Source of the DNA: Pseudomonas fluorescens
Lineage (GTDB): Bacteria > Pseudomonadota > Gammaproteobacteria > Pseudomonadales > Pseudomonadaceae
DNA length: 64,000 nucleotides
Assembly (NCBI RefSeq): GCF_000967965.1
Contig: NZ_LACC01000023.1
Coordinates: forward strand, 1 to 64,000
Direction: 5' to 3'
How positions within the stretch are numbered: the first letter of the stretch is position 1; the number at the start of each line of letters is the position of its first letter. Below are positions 42,993-51,453 of this stretch, one piece after another. A program made the position numbers and the translations under genes. The notes beneath the pieces are model-generated. The model searched no databases, had not been told where the DNA came from, and worked only from the letters and a program-made list of their open reading frames with translations.

Positions 42993-44435
42993 TCATGACC
43001 CAACCGCGGCGTATTGCCGCGAGGGCAGGTTTTTGAATGCCGTCAACGCACGTGTACGGGAAGTACTCAGGTCGACGATCGGTGAGGGGTAATCCACAAC
43101 ACCGAAAAGACCGCCGAGATTGGCGGGGTTGTGCACGTTTTTTTTATTCAACCCGGCCAGTTCCGGAAGCCATTGCTTGATGAACACGCCTTCGGGGTCG
43201 AATTTTTCCGACTGGCTCAATGGGTTGAAAATCCGGAAGTAAGGCGCCGAGTCGGTGCCGGTGGAGGAACTCCACTGCCAGCCACCATTGTTCGCTGCCA
43301 AGTCGCCATCGATCAGGTGACGCATGAAAAAACGTTCGCCTTCGCGCCAGTCGATCAGCAAGTTTTTGCTCAGGAACATCGCCACCACCATGCGCAGGCG
43401 GTTGTGCATCCAGCCAGTTGCCAGTAGTTGGCGCATGGCGGCGTCGATGATTGGCAAGCCGGTACGAGCCTGTTGCCAGGCGGCCAGTTCTTCGGGGGCG
43501 TTGCGCCAGGCCAGAGCTTCGGTTTCCGGACGAAATGCGCGGTGCCAGGAAACCCGTGGGTAGCCCACCAGGATGTGTTTATAGAACTCTCGCCACAGCA
43601 GTTCGTTGATCCAGGTAACGGCGCCGCTCTTGCCGCTTTCGAATTCGCCTTGATTGCTGTTCAAGGCCGCGTGCAGGCATTGGCGCACAGAAATCACCCC
43701 GGCGGCCAGATAGGCCGAGAGCTGGCTGGTGCCGGGCTTCGCCGGGAAATCCCGTTCGCTTTGATAGTGCTCGATCTGCGCAACGCTAAAGCTGTCGAGG
43801 CGATGCCGGGCTTCCGCTTCGCCCGCCGGCCACAGGTTGCGCAGGTTGTCAGCAGGTGTTGCGAAGCCGTCGACGCTCAAGGGGATCGGATCGCTGGCAA
43901 TGTTCAGCGGCGCTTGTTTGTGCGGCGCGCGGACCAGGCTGGGCAGCGAGTGGTGCAGTCGTTCGTAGCAGACTTTGCGGAATTGGCTGAAGACCTGAAA
44001 GTAAGTGCCGGTGCGGGTCAGTACGCTCCCTGGCTTGAACAACAATTGATCGAGGTAGCGGCGAACTTCGATGCCTTCGGCCTGTAGCGTCCGGGCGACC
44101 GCTGCATCGCGACGGGATTCGTGGATGCCGTACTCTTCGTTGAGATACAGCGCGTCGACCTGCCACTGTCGGCACAGGTTCAGCAATACGCTGGGTGCGT
44201 CATCCCAGCGCGATGCCTGGCGGATCAGCAGGGGAATGTTCAGTTGACCCAGTTCGCGGCTCAACTCGCGCAGGTTACGCAACCAGAAGTCCACTTTGCA
44301 GGGCGCATCGTCGTGTTCCAGCCATTGTTCCGGACTCAGCAGATACACCGCCACGCAGGGGCCGCGAGCCGCTGCGGCCGAGAGGGCGGTGTTGTCATGT
44401 AGGCGCAAGTCACTGCGCAGCCAGATCAATTGCAT
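42993..44435 (-). CDS. phrB: Deoxyribodipyrimidine photolyase (CPD, class I)
   Basis: About 480 residues from the ATG at 44435 (MQLIWLRSDLRLHDNTALSA); an ATG at 44456, directly after the regulator's TAA, would add seven residues. It repairs UV cyclobutane dimers using blue light. The N-terminal antenna-binding domain precedes the FAD domain. FAD-site and DNA-contact features seen are TSQLSAYLAAGVISVRQCLH, WINELLWREFYKHIL, RPETEALAWRNAPEELAAWQ, TGLPIIDAAMRQLLATGWMH and NRLRMVVAMFLSKNLLIDWR. Context with the MerR/LitR gene and ybgA indicates light-induced expression. Confidence 0.94.
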   Translation of the reverse strand: MQLIWLRSDLRLHDNTALSAAAARGPCVAVYLLSPEQWLEHDDAPCKVDFWLRNLRELSRELGQLNIPLLIRQASRWDDAPSVLLNLCRQWQVDALYLNEEYGIHESRRDAAVARTLQAEGIEVRRYLDQLLFKPGSVLTRTGTYFQVFSQFRKVCYERLHHSLPSLVRAPHKQAPLNIASDPIPLSVDGFATPADNLRNLWPAGEAEARHRLDSFSVAQIEHYQSERDFPAKPGTSQLSAYLAAGVISVRQCLHAALNSNQGEFESGKSGAVTWINELLWREFYKHILVGYPRVSWHRAFRPETEALAWRNAPEELAAWQQARTGLPIIDAAMRQLLATGWMHNRLRMVVAMFLSKNLLIDWREGERFFMRHLIDGDLAANNGGWQWSSSTGTDSAPYFRIFNPLSQSEKFDPEGVFIKQWLPELAGLNKKNVHNPANLGGLFGVVDYPSPIVDLSTSRTRALTAFKNLPSRQYAAVGS

Positions 44436-44456
44436 TTTGGTATCCGCGCTATTCAT

Positions 44457-45398
44457 TTAAATCAGCCCGTGCTGAACGAGTGCCTGATGTGCCGACAACG
44501 GATCTTCGGCCAGGTACAGATCAGCGATCTCGGCAGTACTTGCGGACAACTCGGTGTGGTGGATGCATACCGTTGGTCCGGCAATCATTTTTGGGCAACT
44601 GACGCCTTTGAAAAGTTTCGGCAGCTGCGCCGGATTCAGGGCTTTGCTTGAGTACAGCAGAACCCCACGGGGCTGCAGAAATTCGACCGCCAATGCCAGT
44701 TCTCCGACAGGCAGCGGCCAGTCGAAGACCTCCACCGGGCAATCCGCGCTGCTGATCAGCCAGGCCGTTAGCCAAAGGTGCGGCTCCATGGGCAGGTCCG
44801 AGTGGTTGACCAGCAGCAGCGGCGCGGTGCGCAACTGACGATTATTATGGTAGATGCGCGCACCGAACTTGCTGCGTAGCCAGGCACAAAAAAAGCCCCG
44901 CTCCATCTGCGCCCCGAACTGGCCTTGCCAGCGTTGCTCCAGAGTAGCCAGCAAGGGCATCAGCAATTGCTCGCACAGGGTTCGCGGCGGATACAGCGCC
45001 ATCGCCTGATTGACGCTGTCATCCAGGGCACGTTCCTGCAATCCGCTGACCGCCTGCAACAACGTTTGCAGCAAGACGTGCCAATCGTTGTCGACGGACT
45101 CGCTGAAGGCTTGCGGCGTGTCGAGCAATGGCTTGACCTGGCTGACGGCAACGCCACGGTTGAGCCAGGTGAGGATGGTCTGGATGCGTTGTACGTGGTC
45201 GGCCGAGAACAACCGATGGCCCTTGGGTGTGCGTTGCGGCACGATCAGGCCGTAGCGCCGCTCCCAGGCGCGCAAGGTCACGGCATTGACGCCGGTTTGC
45301 CGCGCCACTTCACGGATCGGCAGCCAGCCTTCGTCCAGCGCCTTTTTAAGGTCATCGCCGAGGTCTTCGCGGGCACTGGTGTCGAGTGCTTTTTTCAT
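44457..45398 (-). CDS. MerR family regulator, probable class II LitR (PplR1-like)
   Basis: 313 residues from the ATG at 45398, which overlaps the ybgA stop (ATGA). The N-terminal MerR helix-turn-helix is PIREVARQTGVNAVTLRAWE near 27-46, then YGLIVPQRTPKGHRLFSADH. The C-terminal ~200 residues have the outline of the LitR/CarH B12-binding region, but no DxHxxG or clear SxL-GG cobalamin motif is seen, which fits the class II LitR proteins of P. putida. Those act with a separate LOV photoreceptor to induce phrB and neighbours. It is sandwiched between ybgA and phrB in one operon. Light control here is inference from family and context; no LOV gene is in the window. Confidence 0.82.
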   Translation of the reverse strand: MKKALDTSAREDLGDDLKKALDEGWLPIREVARQTGVNAVTLRAWERRYGLIVPQRTPKGHRLFSADHVQRIQTILTWLNRGVAVSQVKPLLDTPQAFSESVDNDWHVLLQTLLQAVSGLQERALDDSVNQAMALYPPRTLCEQLLMPLLATLEQRWQGQFGAQMERGFFCAWLRSKFGARIYHNNRQLRTAPLLLVNHSDLPMEPHLWLTAWLISSADCPVEVFDWPLPVGELALAVEFLQPRGVLLYSSKALNPAQLPKLFKGVSCPKMIAGPTVCIHHTELSASTAEIADLYLAEDPLSAHQALVQHGLI

Positions 45399-45982
45399 CA
45401 GATGGCGTTTCGCAGGCTGAGGTTTTCCGGGTGCGGTTGCAGGTAAACCTGCTGTGCGATGTACGGATCGGGGTGTTGGCGAAAGTGATGTTTGAGCAGC
45501 GTCAGCGGCACCACCAGCGGCACGATGCCCAGGCGGTACTGGCTGATCACGTGCTGCACTTCCTGCTTGTCTTCGTGGCTGATGGCCTGTTTCAGGTAGC
45601 CACTGAGGTGTTGCAGGACGTTGGTATGGGTGCGGCGGGTGGCGCACTTTTTCAGGGCCACCATCAGTTCACTGAAGTAGCGCGGGCCAAGTTCCTTCGG
45701 ATCGGTATGACCCATGATCCCCAGCAGATTGCCGAGCACTTTGTACTGCTCCGGGTTGTGGGCCATCAGCAGGTATTTGTAGCGCGAGTGAAAGTCCGTG
45801 AGACCGCGCCGGGTCAGGCCTTCCTGGCGTAGCTGCTGCCAGGCGCTGTAGGCGAACACGCGGGTGAGGAAGTTTTCCCGCAGCACCGGATCATTGAGCC
45901 GGCTGTCTTCTTCCACTGGCAAGTCCGGGTGCAGCAGGCAGGCGTTGATGGCGATTTTCTGTTTGGCGGGGGCATGGGACAT
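45398..45982 (-). CDS. ybgA: YbgA family protein (DUF1722)
   Basis: 194 residues, the DUF1722 domain alone without the DUF523 domain found fused in some relatives. Typical blocks are VFAYSAWQQLRQEGLTRRGL, FHSRYKYLLMAHNPEQYKVL, and YLKQAISHEDKQEV. Function unknown. E. coli ybgA also precedes phrB, so the association with photolyase is conserved across genera. It is the first gene of the ybgA-regulator-phrB operon and overlaps the regulator start. Confidence 0.88.
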   Translation of the reverse strand: MSHAPAKQKIAINACLLHPDLPVEEDSRLNDPVLRENFLTRVFAYSAWQQLRQEGLTRRGLTDFHSRYKYLLMAHNPEQYKVLGNLLGIMGHTDPKELGPRYFSELMVALKKCATRRTHTNVLQHLSGYLKQAISHEDKQEVQHVISQYRLGIVPLVVPLTLLKHHFRQHPDPYIAQQVYLQPHPENLSLRNAI

Positions 45983-46022
45983 CGGAGCACCTCGAATCTG
46001 AACCTGTGCAGACGGTCGAGTC

Positions 46023-46079
46023 TGTACAAGATAACTTCATCATAGATTCGAAGTTGTACAAGTCAAACATTGTGTATAA
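46023..46079 (-). promoter_or_regulatory. Candidate LitR operator/promoter upstream of ybgA-litR-phrB
   Basis: TGTACA occurs at 46023-46028 and 46055-46060, and GTATAA at 46074-46079. TGTACA-N13-GTATAA is repeated with exactly the same spacing at 47172-47196. On the minus strand TTGACT, 16 bases, TATGAT could be the promoter. TGTACA fits the TnnACA core reported for CarH-type operators; binding here is inferred. Confidence 0.55.
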
Positions 46080-46137
46080 GTTTTGTGGCGGGCTGCTGTC
46101 CAGGACGACAGCAGCGATTTGTTCGGATTGATGCTCT

Positions 46138-47124
46138 TTACTGCAGGTGCTCATGCAAGCGGCGGGCGGCTTCCTGACCGCTGAGCCAGGCTCCTTCGAC
46201 GCGTCCGGACAGGCACCAGTCGCCACAGGCGTACAGCCCCAGGTCGGCATCGGCCAGGGTGCCCCATTCGTGACTGCTGGCGGGGCGGGCGTAAAGCCAG
46301 CGGTGGGCGAGGCTGAAGCTCGGCGCGGGCATGGAATCGTGCAGCAGTTCGGCAAAGGCGCCGTGCAACTGTTCGATCACCGCTTCCTTGGACAAGTCGA
46401 TGTGCTGGCGACTCCAGGCGCTGGTGGCGTGCAGCACCCAAGTGTCGAGGGTGTTGTCACGTCCGGGTTTGCTGCGGTTGCGGGCCAGCCAGTCGAGGGG
46501 GCTGTCCTGCACGAAGCAGCCTTCCATGGGCGTTTCCAGCGGCGTTTCGAAGGCCAGGGCTATGGCCCAGGTCGGGTCCATTTTCACCCCGGCGGCGGCT
46601 CCGGCGAGTTTCGGCGCTGATGCCAGCAGAGCCGTGGCCTGGGGGGCCGGCGTGGCGATGACCACGTGGCTGAACGGTCCGTGGGTGAAGCCCTCGGCGT
46701 CCTGCAGGTGCCAGTGTTCTTCACCGCGATAAACTTCGGTGATCCGGCAGGCGAAATGCACTTCGAGGTCGCCGAGCAGCGCGCGGGTGATGGCACTCAT
46801 GCGGGGCGTGCCGACCCAGCGGGTCTGTTCGTCCGGCGACAGGTTGAGTTGGCCGCCATGGTAGGTGTACAGCTGCGGCGTCCACTCGGCGACCCAGCCT
46901 TTGGCCTGCCAGCGCTGAACTTCGTTGACAAAACGCCGGTCGCGGGCAGTGAAATACTGCGTGCCCATGTCCAGAGCCCCCGCATCGCTGCGCTTGCTCG
47001 ACATGCGCCCGCCGCTGCCACGACTTTTATCGAACAGTTGAACCACATGCCCGAGGTCAGTCAGGGCTTGGGCGGCGGAGAGTCCGGCAATGCCGGTGCC
47101 GATGATTGCGATAGGTACAGTCAT
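46138..47124 (-). CDS. Renalase-like FAD-dependent oxidoreductase
   Basis: 328 residues from the ATG at 47124. The FAD site is IAIIGTGIAGLSAAQALTDL (about 5-24), then LFDKSRGSGGRMSSKR and ALDMGTQYFTARD, and the C-terminal FAD contact is LYACGDWCLSGRVEGAWLSG. The sequence is very close in pattern to the structurally characterised bacterial renalase of P. syringae/P. phaseolicola, which oxidises 2- and 6-dihydro-NAD(P), off-pathway forms of the nicotinamide cofactor. Position between two copies of the TGTACA operator suggests that it belongs to the light/stress regulon. Confidence 0.85.
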   Translation of the reverse strand: MTVPIAIIGTGIAGLSAAQALTDLGHVVQLFDKSRGSGGRMSSKRSDAGALDMGTQYFTARDRRFVNEVQRWQAKGWVAEWTPQLYTYHGGQLNLSPDEQTRWVGTPRMSAITRALLGDLEVHFACRITEVYRGEEHWHLQDAEGFTHGPFSHVVIATPAPQATALLASAPKLAGAAAGVKMDPTWAIALAFETPLETPMEGCFVQDSPLDWLARNRSKPGRDNTLDTWVLHATSAWSRQHIDLSKEAVIEQLHGAFAELLHDSMPAPSFSLAHRWLYARPASSHEWGTLADADLGLYACGDWCLSGRVEGAWLSGQEAARRLHEHLQ

Positions 47125-47144
47125 AGGGGCCTCGTTTACCTTTC

Positions 47145-47196
47145 TGTACAGACTACGCCGGGGTTCAAACCTGTACAATATTGTTTTTTGGTATAA
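47145..47196. promoter_or_regulatory. Candidate LitR operator between renalase and TIGR01777 genes
   Basis: TGTACA at 47145-47150 and 47172-47177, GTATAA at 47191-47196. The second pair has the same 13-base gap as at 46055-46079. It lies between divergent genes and could act on either; I could not assign a -35/-10 pair with confidence. Confidence 0.55.
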
Positions 47197-47320
47197 CTTT
47201 TAGCGCTCTCGATCTGACAGCTTGGCCTATTGTTAAACATAGCGCCTGTTCGATACCAAAGATCCCTGCTTATAAAAATAGACTAATGGACAAGGTAAAA
47301 CGCCACGCGAGGGAGAAGTC

Positions 47321-48223
47321 ATGCACATATTGCTGACCGGCGGTACTGGTTTGATAGGACGTCAGCTCTGTCGGCACTGGTTGGGCCAGGGACATCGCCT
47401 GACAGTCTGGAGTCGCAAGCCTGAAAAAGTCGCGAAAATATGTGGTGCCCAAGTGCGTGGAGTTGCCCGGCTGGAGGATCTGGGGCAGGAGCAGATCGAT
47501 GCGATCGTCAATCTGGCCGGAGCGCCGATTGCCGACCGGCCTTGGACGCACAAGCGTAAAGCCTTGTTGTGGAGCAGCCGCATCACCCTCACCGAAACCT
47601 TGCTGGCGTGGCTCGAAAATCGCGAGCAGAAACCACGGGTATTGATTTCCGGTTCGGCTGTCGGCTGGTATGGCGACGGTGGCGAGCGCGAACTGACCGA
47701 GGACTCGGGGCCGGTCAGCGAAGATTTCGCCAGCCAGTTGTGCATTGCCTGGGAAGAGACTGCACTGCGGGCTGAAACGCTGGGCATTCGCGTCATCCTC
47801 ATTCGAACCGGGTTGGTGCTGTCGGCGGAGGGCGGCTTTTTGTCGCGGCTGTTACTGCCGTTCAAACTGGGCCTGGGTGGGCCGATCGGCAACGGCCGGC
47901 AGTGGATGCCATGGATTCATATCGACGATCAAATCGCCCTGATTGATTTTCTTCTGCATCGCAACGAGGCCGGCGGTCCCTATAATGCGTGCGCGCCCAA
48001 ACCGGTGCGCAATCGCGAGTTTGCCAAGGCGTTGGGCGGCGTGTTGAATCGCCCGGCGTTCATGCCGATGCCGGCCTTCGCATTGAAGGTGGGGCTGGGC
48101 GAGTTGTCGCTGTTGCTGCTGGGCGGCCAGCGCGCCACTCCCGTGCGTTTGTTACAGGCTGGTTTCACTTTTAAGTTCATGGATTTGCACGCGGCTCTGG
48201 ACGATCTGTCCGGTCGCCTTTGA
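47321..48223 (+). CDS. TIGR01777 family NAD-dependent epimerase/dehydratase (YfcH-like)
   Basis: 300 residues. The NAD loop is MHILLTGGTGLIGRQLCRHW at 1-20. VNLAGAPIADRPWTHKRKAL near 67-86, SGSAVGWYGDGGERELTEDS and GGPIGNGRQWMPWIHIDDQI near 185-205 are hallmarks of TIGR01777 (YfcH/SULA-like). The usual SDR YxxxK is changed to WYGDGG-type residues, as in the family. Function is not established. GAGGGAGA lies upstream. It leads into hemH 13 bases on, so the two are probably co-transcribed. Confidence 0.9.
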   Translation: MHILLTGGTGLIGRQLCRHWLGQGHRLTVWSRKPEKVAKICGAQVRGVARLEDLGQEQIDAIVNLAGAPIADRPWTHKRKALLWSSRITLTETLLAWLENREQKPRVLISGSAVGWYGDGGERELTEDSGPVSEDFASQLCIAWEETALRAETLGIRVILIRTGLVLSAEGGFLSRLLLPFKLGLGGPIGNGRQWMPWIHIDDQIALIDFLLHRNEAGGPYNACAPKPVRNREFAKALGGVLNRPAFMPMPAFALKVGLGELSLLLLGGQRATPVRLLQAGFTFKFMDLHAALDDLSGRL

Positions 48224-48236
48224 AATAGGACGTTGC

Positions 48237-49259
48237 ATGACCGATCACGCGTTGCTTCTGGTCAACCTGGGCTCACCTGCTTCCACCTCGGTGGCGGATG
48301 TGCGCAGCTACCTCAATCAATTTCTGATGGACCCGTACGTGATCGACCTGCCATGGCCGGTTCGGCGTCTGCTGGTGTCGCTGATCCTGATCAAGCGTCC
48401 CGAGCAGTCGGCCCATGCTTATGCCTCGATCTGGTGGAACGAGGGCTCGCCGCTGGTGGTGCTCAGTCGTCGCCTGCAACAAGCGATGACCCGTCAATGG
48501 CAGCACGGCCCGGTCGAATTGGCGATGCGTTACGGCGAGCCGTCGATTGAATCGACTCTGGTTCGGATGGTTGCGGCGGGGCACAAGCGAATCACCCTGG
48601 CGCCGCTGTATCCACAGTTCGCCGACAGCACCACGACTACGGTCATCGAAGAGGCCAAGCGCGTGGTGCGCGAGAAAAACCTCGATGTACAGTTGTCGGT
48701 GCTCCAGCCTTTCTACGACCAGCCGGAATACCTCGATGCGCTGGTGGTCACGACCCGGCCGCATTTGCAGCAGGACTTCGATCACTTGCTGATGAGTTTT
48801 CATGGGTTGCCGGAACGGCATCTGAAGAAGCTCAACCCCGGTCACAGCTTCGAGGGTGGCGGTGATTGCTGCGCCGGGGCGCCACCGGAGGTGGTCGCCA
48901 CCTGTTATCGCGGCCAGTGCCTGCGTACGGCGGCAGAGTTTGCCAAACGCATGGGGTTGCCGGAGGGCAAGTGGTCGGTGTCGTTCCAGTCGCGTCTGGG
49001 GCGCGCCAAATGGATCGAACCCTACACCGAGGCGCGCCTGGATGAATTGGCCAAAAGCGGGGTGAAAAAGGTTCTGGTGATGTGCCCGGCGTTCGTTGCC
49101 GATTGCATCGAGACCCTGGAAGAGATCGGTGATCGCGGCAAGGAGCAATTCCGCGCAGCGGGGGGCGAGGACCTGGTGCTGGTGCCGTGCCTCAACGATG
49201 ATCCGCATTGGGCGCGGGCGTTGAGTGCGTTGTGCGAGCGCGCGCCGTTGGCGCTTTAA
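48237..49259 (+). CDS. hemH: Ferrochelatase
   Basis: 340 residues. Inserts Fe2+ into protoporphyrin IX, last step of haem synthesis. HALLLVNLGSPASTSVADVR opens the protein. The metal/porphyrin His is in LLMSFHGLPERHLKKL near 188, and the acidic CPAFVADCIETLEEIG near 290 forms the other side of the active site. Cysteines in EGGGDCCAG and CYRGQC near 205-230 are family positions in some pseudomonads. It follows the TIGR01777 gene inside the photolyase cluster, as in P. aeruginosa and P. putida. Haem production near a photo-response locus makes sense because porphyrins photosensitise cells (inference). Confidence 0.95.
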   Translation: MTDHALLLVNLGSPASTSVADVRSYLNQFLMDPYVIDLPWPVRRLLVSLILIKRPEQSAHAYASIWWNEGSPLVVLSRRLQQAMTRQWQHGPVELAMRYGEPSIESTLVRMVAAGHKRITLAPLYPQFADSTTTTVIEEAKRVVREKNLDVQLSVLQPFYDQPEYLDALVVTTRPHLQQDFDHLLMSFHGLPERHLKKLNPGHSFEGGGDCCAGAPPEVVATCYRGQCLRTAAEFAKRMGLPEGKWSVSFQSRLGRAKWIEPYTEARLDELAKSGVKKVLVMCPAFVADCIETLEEIGDRGKEQFRAAGGEDLVLVPCLNDDPHWARALSALCERAPLAL

Positions 49260-49262
49260 AAG

Positions 49263-49332
49263 CTTCGCGAGCAGGCTCGCTCCCACAGGGAAATGCATTC
49301 CAATTTGTGGGAGCGAGCTTGCTCGCGATAGC
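49263..49332. repeat. Paired REP-type repeat (GGGAGCGAGCTTGCTCGCGA type)
   Basis: CGCGAGCAGGCTCGCTCCCAC and GTGGGAGCGAGCTTGCTCGCG face each other with a ~15-base centre, between convergent hemH and uraA. Confidence 0.87.
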
Positions 49333-49362
49333 TATCTGGCAGACTACAAACATCTCAAGCTG

Positions 49363-50637
49363 TTAGATCAGCGGCTCATCCGCCTTCTTGTGCTTCCAGC
49401 TGTCATTGCCCGGCAGAATCAGGTTCAAGCCAATCGCCACCACCGCGCACAGCGCGATGCCCTTGAGGCCGAAATCGTCCGGCCCGGTACCGGTACCGAT
49501 CAGCACGCCGCCGATCCCGAACACCAGGGTCACCGAAACAATCACCAGATTGCGCGCCTCGCCCAGATCGATCTTGTGGCGGATCAGCGTGTTCATCCCC
49601 ACCGCCGCGATCGAACCGAACAACAGGCACAGAATCCCGCCCATCACCGGCACCGGAATGCTTTGCAACAGTGCGCCGAACTTGCCGATGAACGCCAGGC
49701 TGATGGCGAAGATCGCCGCCCAGGTCATGATTTTCGGGTTGTAGTTCTTGGTCAGCATGACTGCGCCGGTCACCTCGGCGTAGGTGGTGTTGGGCGGACC
49801 GCCGAACAGACCGGCCGCCGTGGTGGCGATGCCGTCGCCGAGCAGGGTGCGGTGCAGGCCGGGCTTCTTCAGGTAATCGCGACCGGTCACGCTACCTACG
49901 GCAATCACGCCGCCGATGTGTTCGATGGCCGGGGCCAGGGCTACCGGAACGATGAACAGAATCGCCTGCCAGTTGAATTCCGGTGCGGTGAAGTGCGGGA
50001 TGGCGAACCACGGTGCCGCCGCAATCTTCGCGGTATCGACCACGCCGAAGTAGAACGCCATGCCGAAGCCCACCAGCACGCCGGAGATGATCGGCACCAG
50101 GCGGAAGATGCCCTTGCCGAATACCGCGACGATCAGCGTGGTCAGCAACGCGGGCATCGAGATCATCATCGCCGTCTGGTAATGAATCAATTCGCTGCCG
50201 TCGCCGGCCTTGCCCATGGCCATGTTGGCGGCAATCGGTGCCATGGCCAGGCCGATCGAAATGATCACCGGCCCGATCACCACCGGCGGCAGCAGGCGGT
50301 CGATGAAGCCTGTGCCTTTGATCTTCACGGCCAGGCCGAGGAAGGTGTAGACGAAACCTGCCGCCATCACGCCGCCCATGGTCGCAGCCAGGCCGAACTG
50401 ACCCTTGGCGAGAATGATCGGGGTGATGAAGGCAAAGCTCGATGCCAGGAACACCGGCACCTGACGCCCGGTGACGATCTGGAACAGGATCGTCCCCAGG
50501 CCGGCCGTGAACAGCGCCACGTTCGGGTCGAGGCCGGTAATCAGCGGCATCAACACCAGGGCGCCGAAGGCCACGAACAGCATCTGTGCACCCGACAGCA
50601 CCGTGCGCCAGAGCGGATCGTTGAACTCTTGCTGCAT
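49363..50637 (-). CDS. uraA: Uracil permease (NCS2 family)
   Basis: 424 residues from the ATG at 50637, with AAGGA upstream; the GTG at 50643 is less likely. About fourteen hydrophobic segments. MLFVAFGALVLMPLITGLDP, then VFLASSFAFITPI and GGPPNTTYAEVTGAVMLTKN near 295 are NCS2 signature regions; the last holds the substrate-site residues. It overlaps the end of upp, so uptake of uracil and its conversion to UMP are in one operon. Confidence 0.93.
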   Translation of the reverse strand: MQQEFNDPLWRTVLSGAQMLFVAFGALVLMPLITGLDPNVALFTAGLGTILFQIVTGRQVPVFLASSFAFITPIILAKGQFGLAATMGGVMAAGFVYTFLGLAVKIKGTGFIDRLLPPVVIGPVIISIGLAMAPIAANMAMGKAGDGSELIHYQTAMMISMPALLTTLIVAVFGKGIFRLVPIISGVLVGFGMAFYFGVVDTAKIAAAPWFAIPHFTAPEFNWQAILFIVPVALAPAIEHIGGVIAVGSVTGRDYLKKPGLHRTLLGDGIATTAAGLFGGPPNTTYAEVTGAVMLTKNYNPKIMTWAAIFAISLAFIGKFGALLQSIPVPVMGGILCLLFGSIAAVGMNTLIRHKIDLGEARNLVIVSVTLVFGIGGVLIGTGTGPDDFGLKGIALCAVVAIGLNLILPGNDSWKHKKADEPLI

Positions 50638-50639
50638 GG

Positions 50640-51278
50640 TCACGCGTCCTTCTGCTTGGTGCCGAAGATCTTGTCACCGGCATCGCCCAGCCCTGGGATG
50701 ATGTAACCGTGTTCGTTCAGTTTTTGATCAATGGAAGCGGTGTAGATGATCACGTCCGGGTGAGCTTTCTCTACGGCGGCGATGCCTTCCGGCGCGGCAA
50801 CCAGCACCATGGCTCGGATGTCGCGGCAGCCGGCCTTTTTCAGCAGGTCGATGGTGGCAACCATCGAGCCGCCGGTGGCGAGCATCGGGTCGATGATCAT
50901 GGCCAGGCGTTCGTCGATTTCCGGCACCAGCTTCTCGAGGTAGGTGTGGGCTTCGAGAGTTTCTTCGTTACGGGCCACGCCCACGGCGCTGACTTTGGCG
51001 CCCGGGATCAGGCTTAGCACGCCTTCGAGCATGCCGATGCCGGCACGCAGGATTGGCACGACAGTAATCTTCTTGCCAGCGATTTTCTCGACCGACACAG
51101 TGCCGCACCAGCCTTCGATATCGTAGGATTCCAGCGGCAGGTCTTTGGTGGCTTCATAGGTCAGCAAGGCGCCGACTTCCTGAGCGAGCTCACGGAAATT
51201 CTTGGTGCTGATGTCTGCGCGGCGCATCAGGCCAAGTTTATGACGGATCAGCGGGTGGCGGATCTCATGGATGGGCAT
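50640..51278 (-). CDS. upp: Uracil phosphoribosyltransferase
   Basis: 212 residues. Makes UMP from uracil and PRPP. The PRPP loop is LAMIIDPMLATGGSMVATID at about 125-144, and the uracil-binding YIIPGLGDAGDKIFGT is at the C-terminus. It precedes uraA with overlap and diverges from hpt, giving a pyrimidine/purine salvage locus. Confidence 0.96.
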   Translation of the reverse strand: MPIHEIRHPLIRHKLGLMRRADISTKNFRELAQEVGALLTYEATKDLPLESYDIEGWCGTVSVEKIAGKKITVVPILRAGIGMLEGVLSLIPGAKVSAVGVARNEETLEAHTYLEKLVPEIDERLAMIIDPMLATGGSMVATIDLLKKAGCRDIRAMVLVAAPEGIAAVEKAHPDVIIYTASIDQKLNEHGYIIPGLGDAGDKIFGTKQKDA

Positions 51279-51453
51279 GGGGAAAGGCTCCGGCGGCGGG
51301 CAAAAAAACCGGCCTAGATTAATCTATCCGAGGGTGTTGTCCTATAGACATACAGTACGTTAGTCCACAAACGCTTGATCTGGCCGTGCGGGATGCGTAC
51401 CTTTGCCCGCTTTTCCGAATCCGTCCCTCCCCCTCAAACCCCTGGAGAGCGCC

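Noticed and set aside
49225..50706. A 493-codon plus-strand open frame over uraA
   Set aside because: Gln/His/Arg-rich translation typical of a shadow of a membrane protein gene on the other strand.
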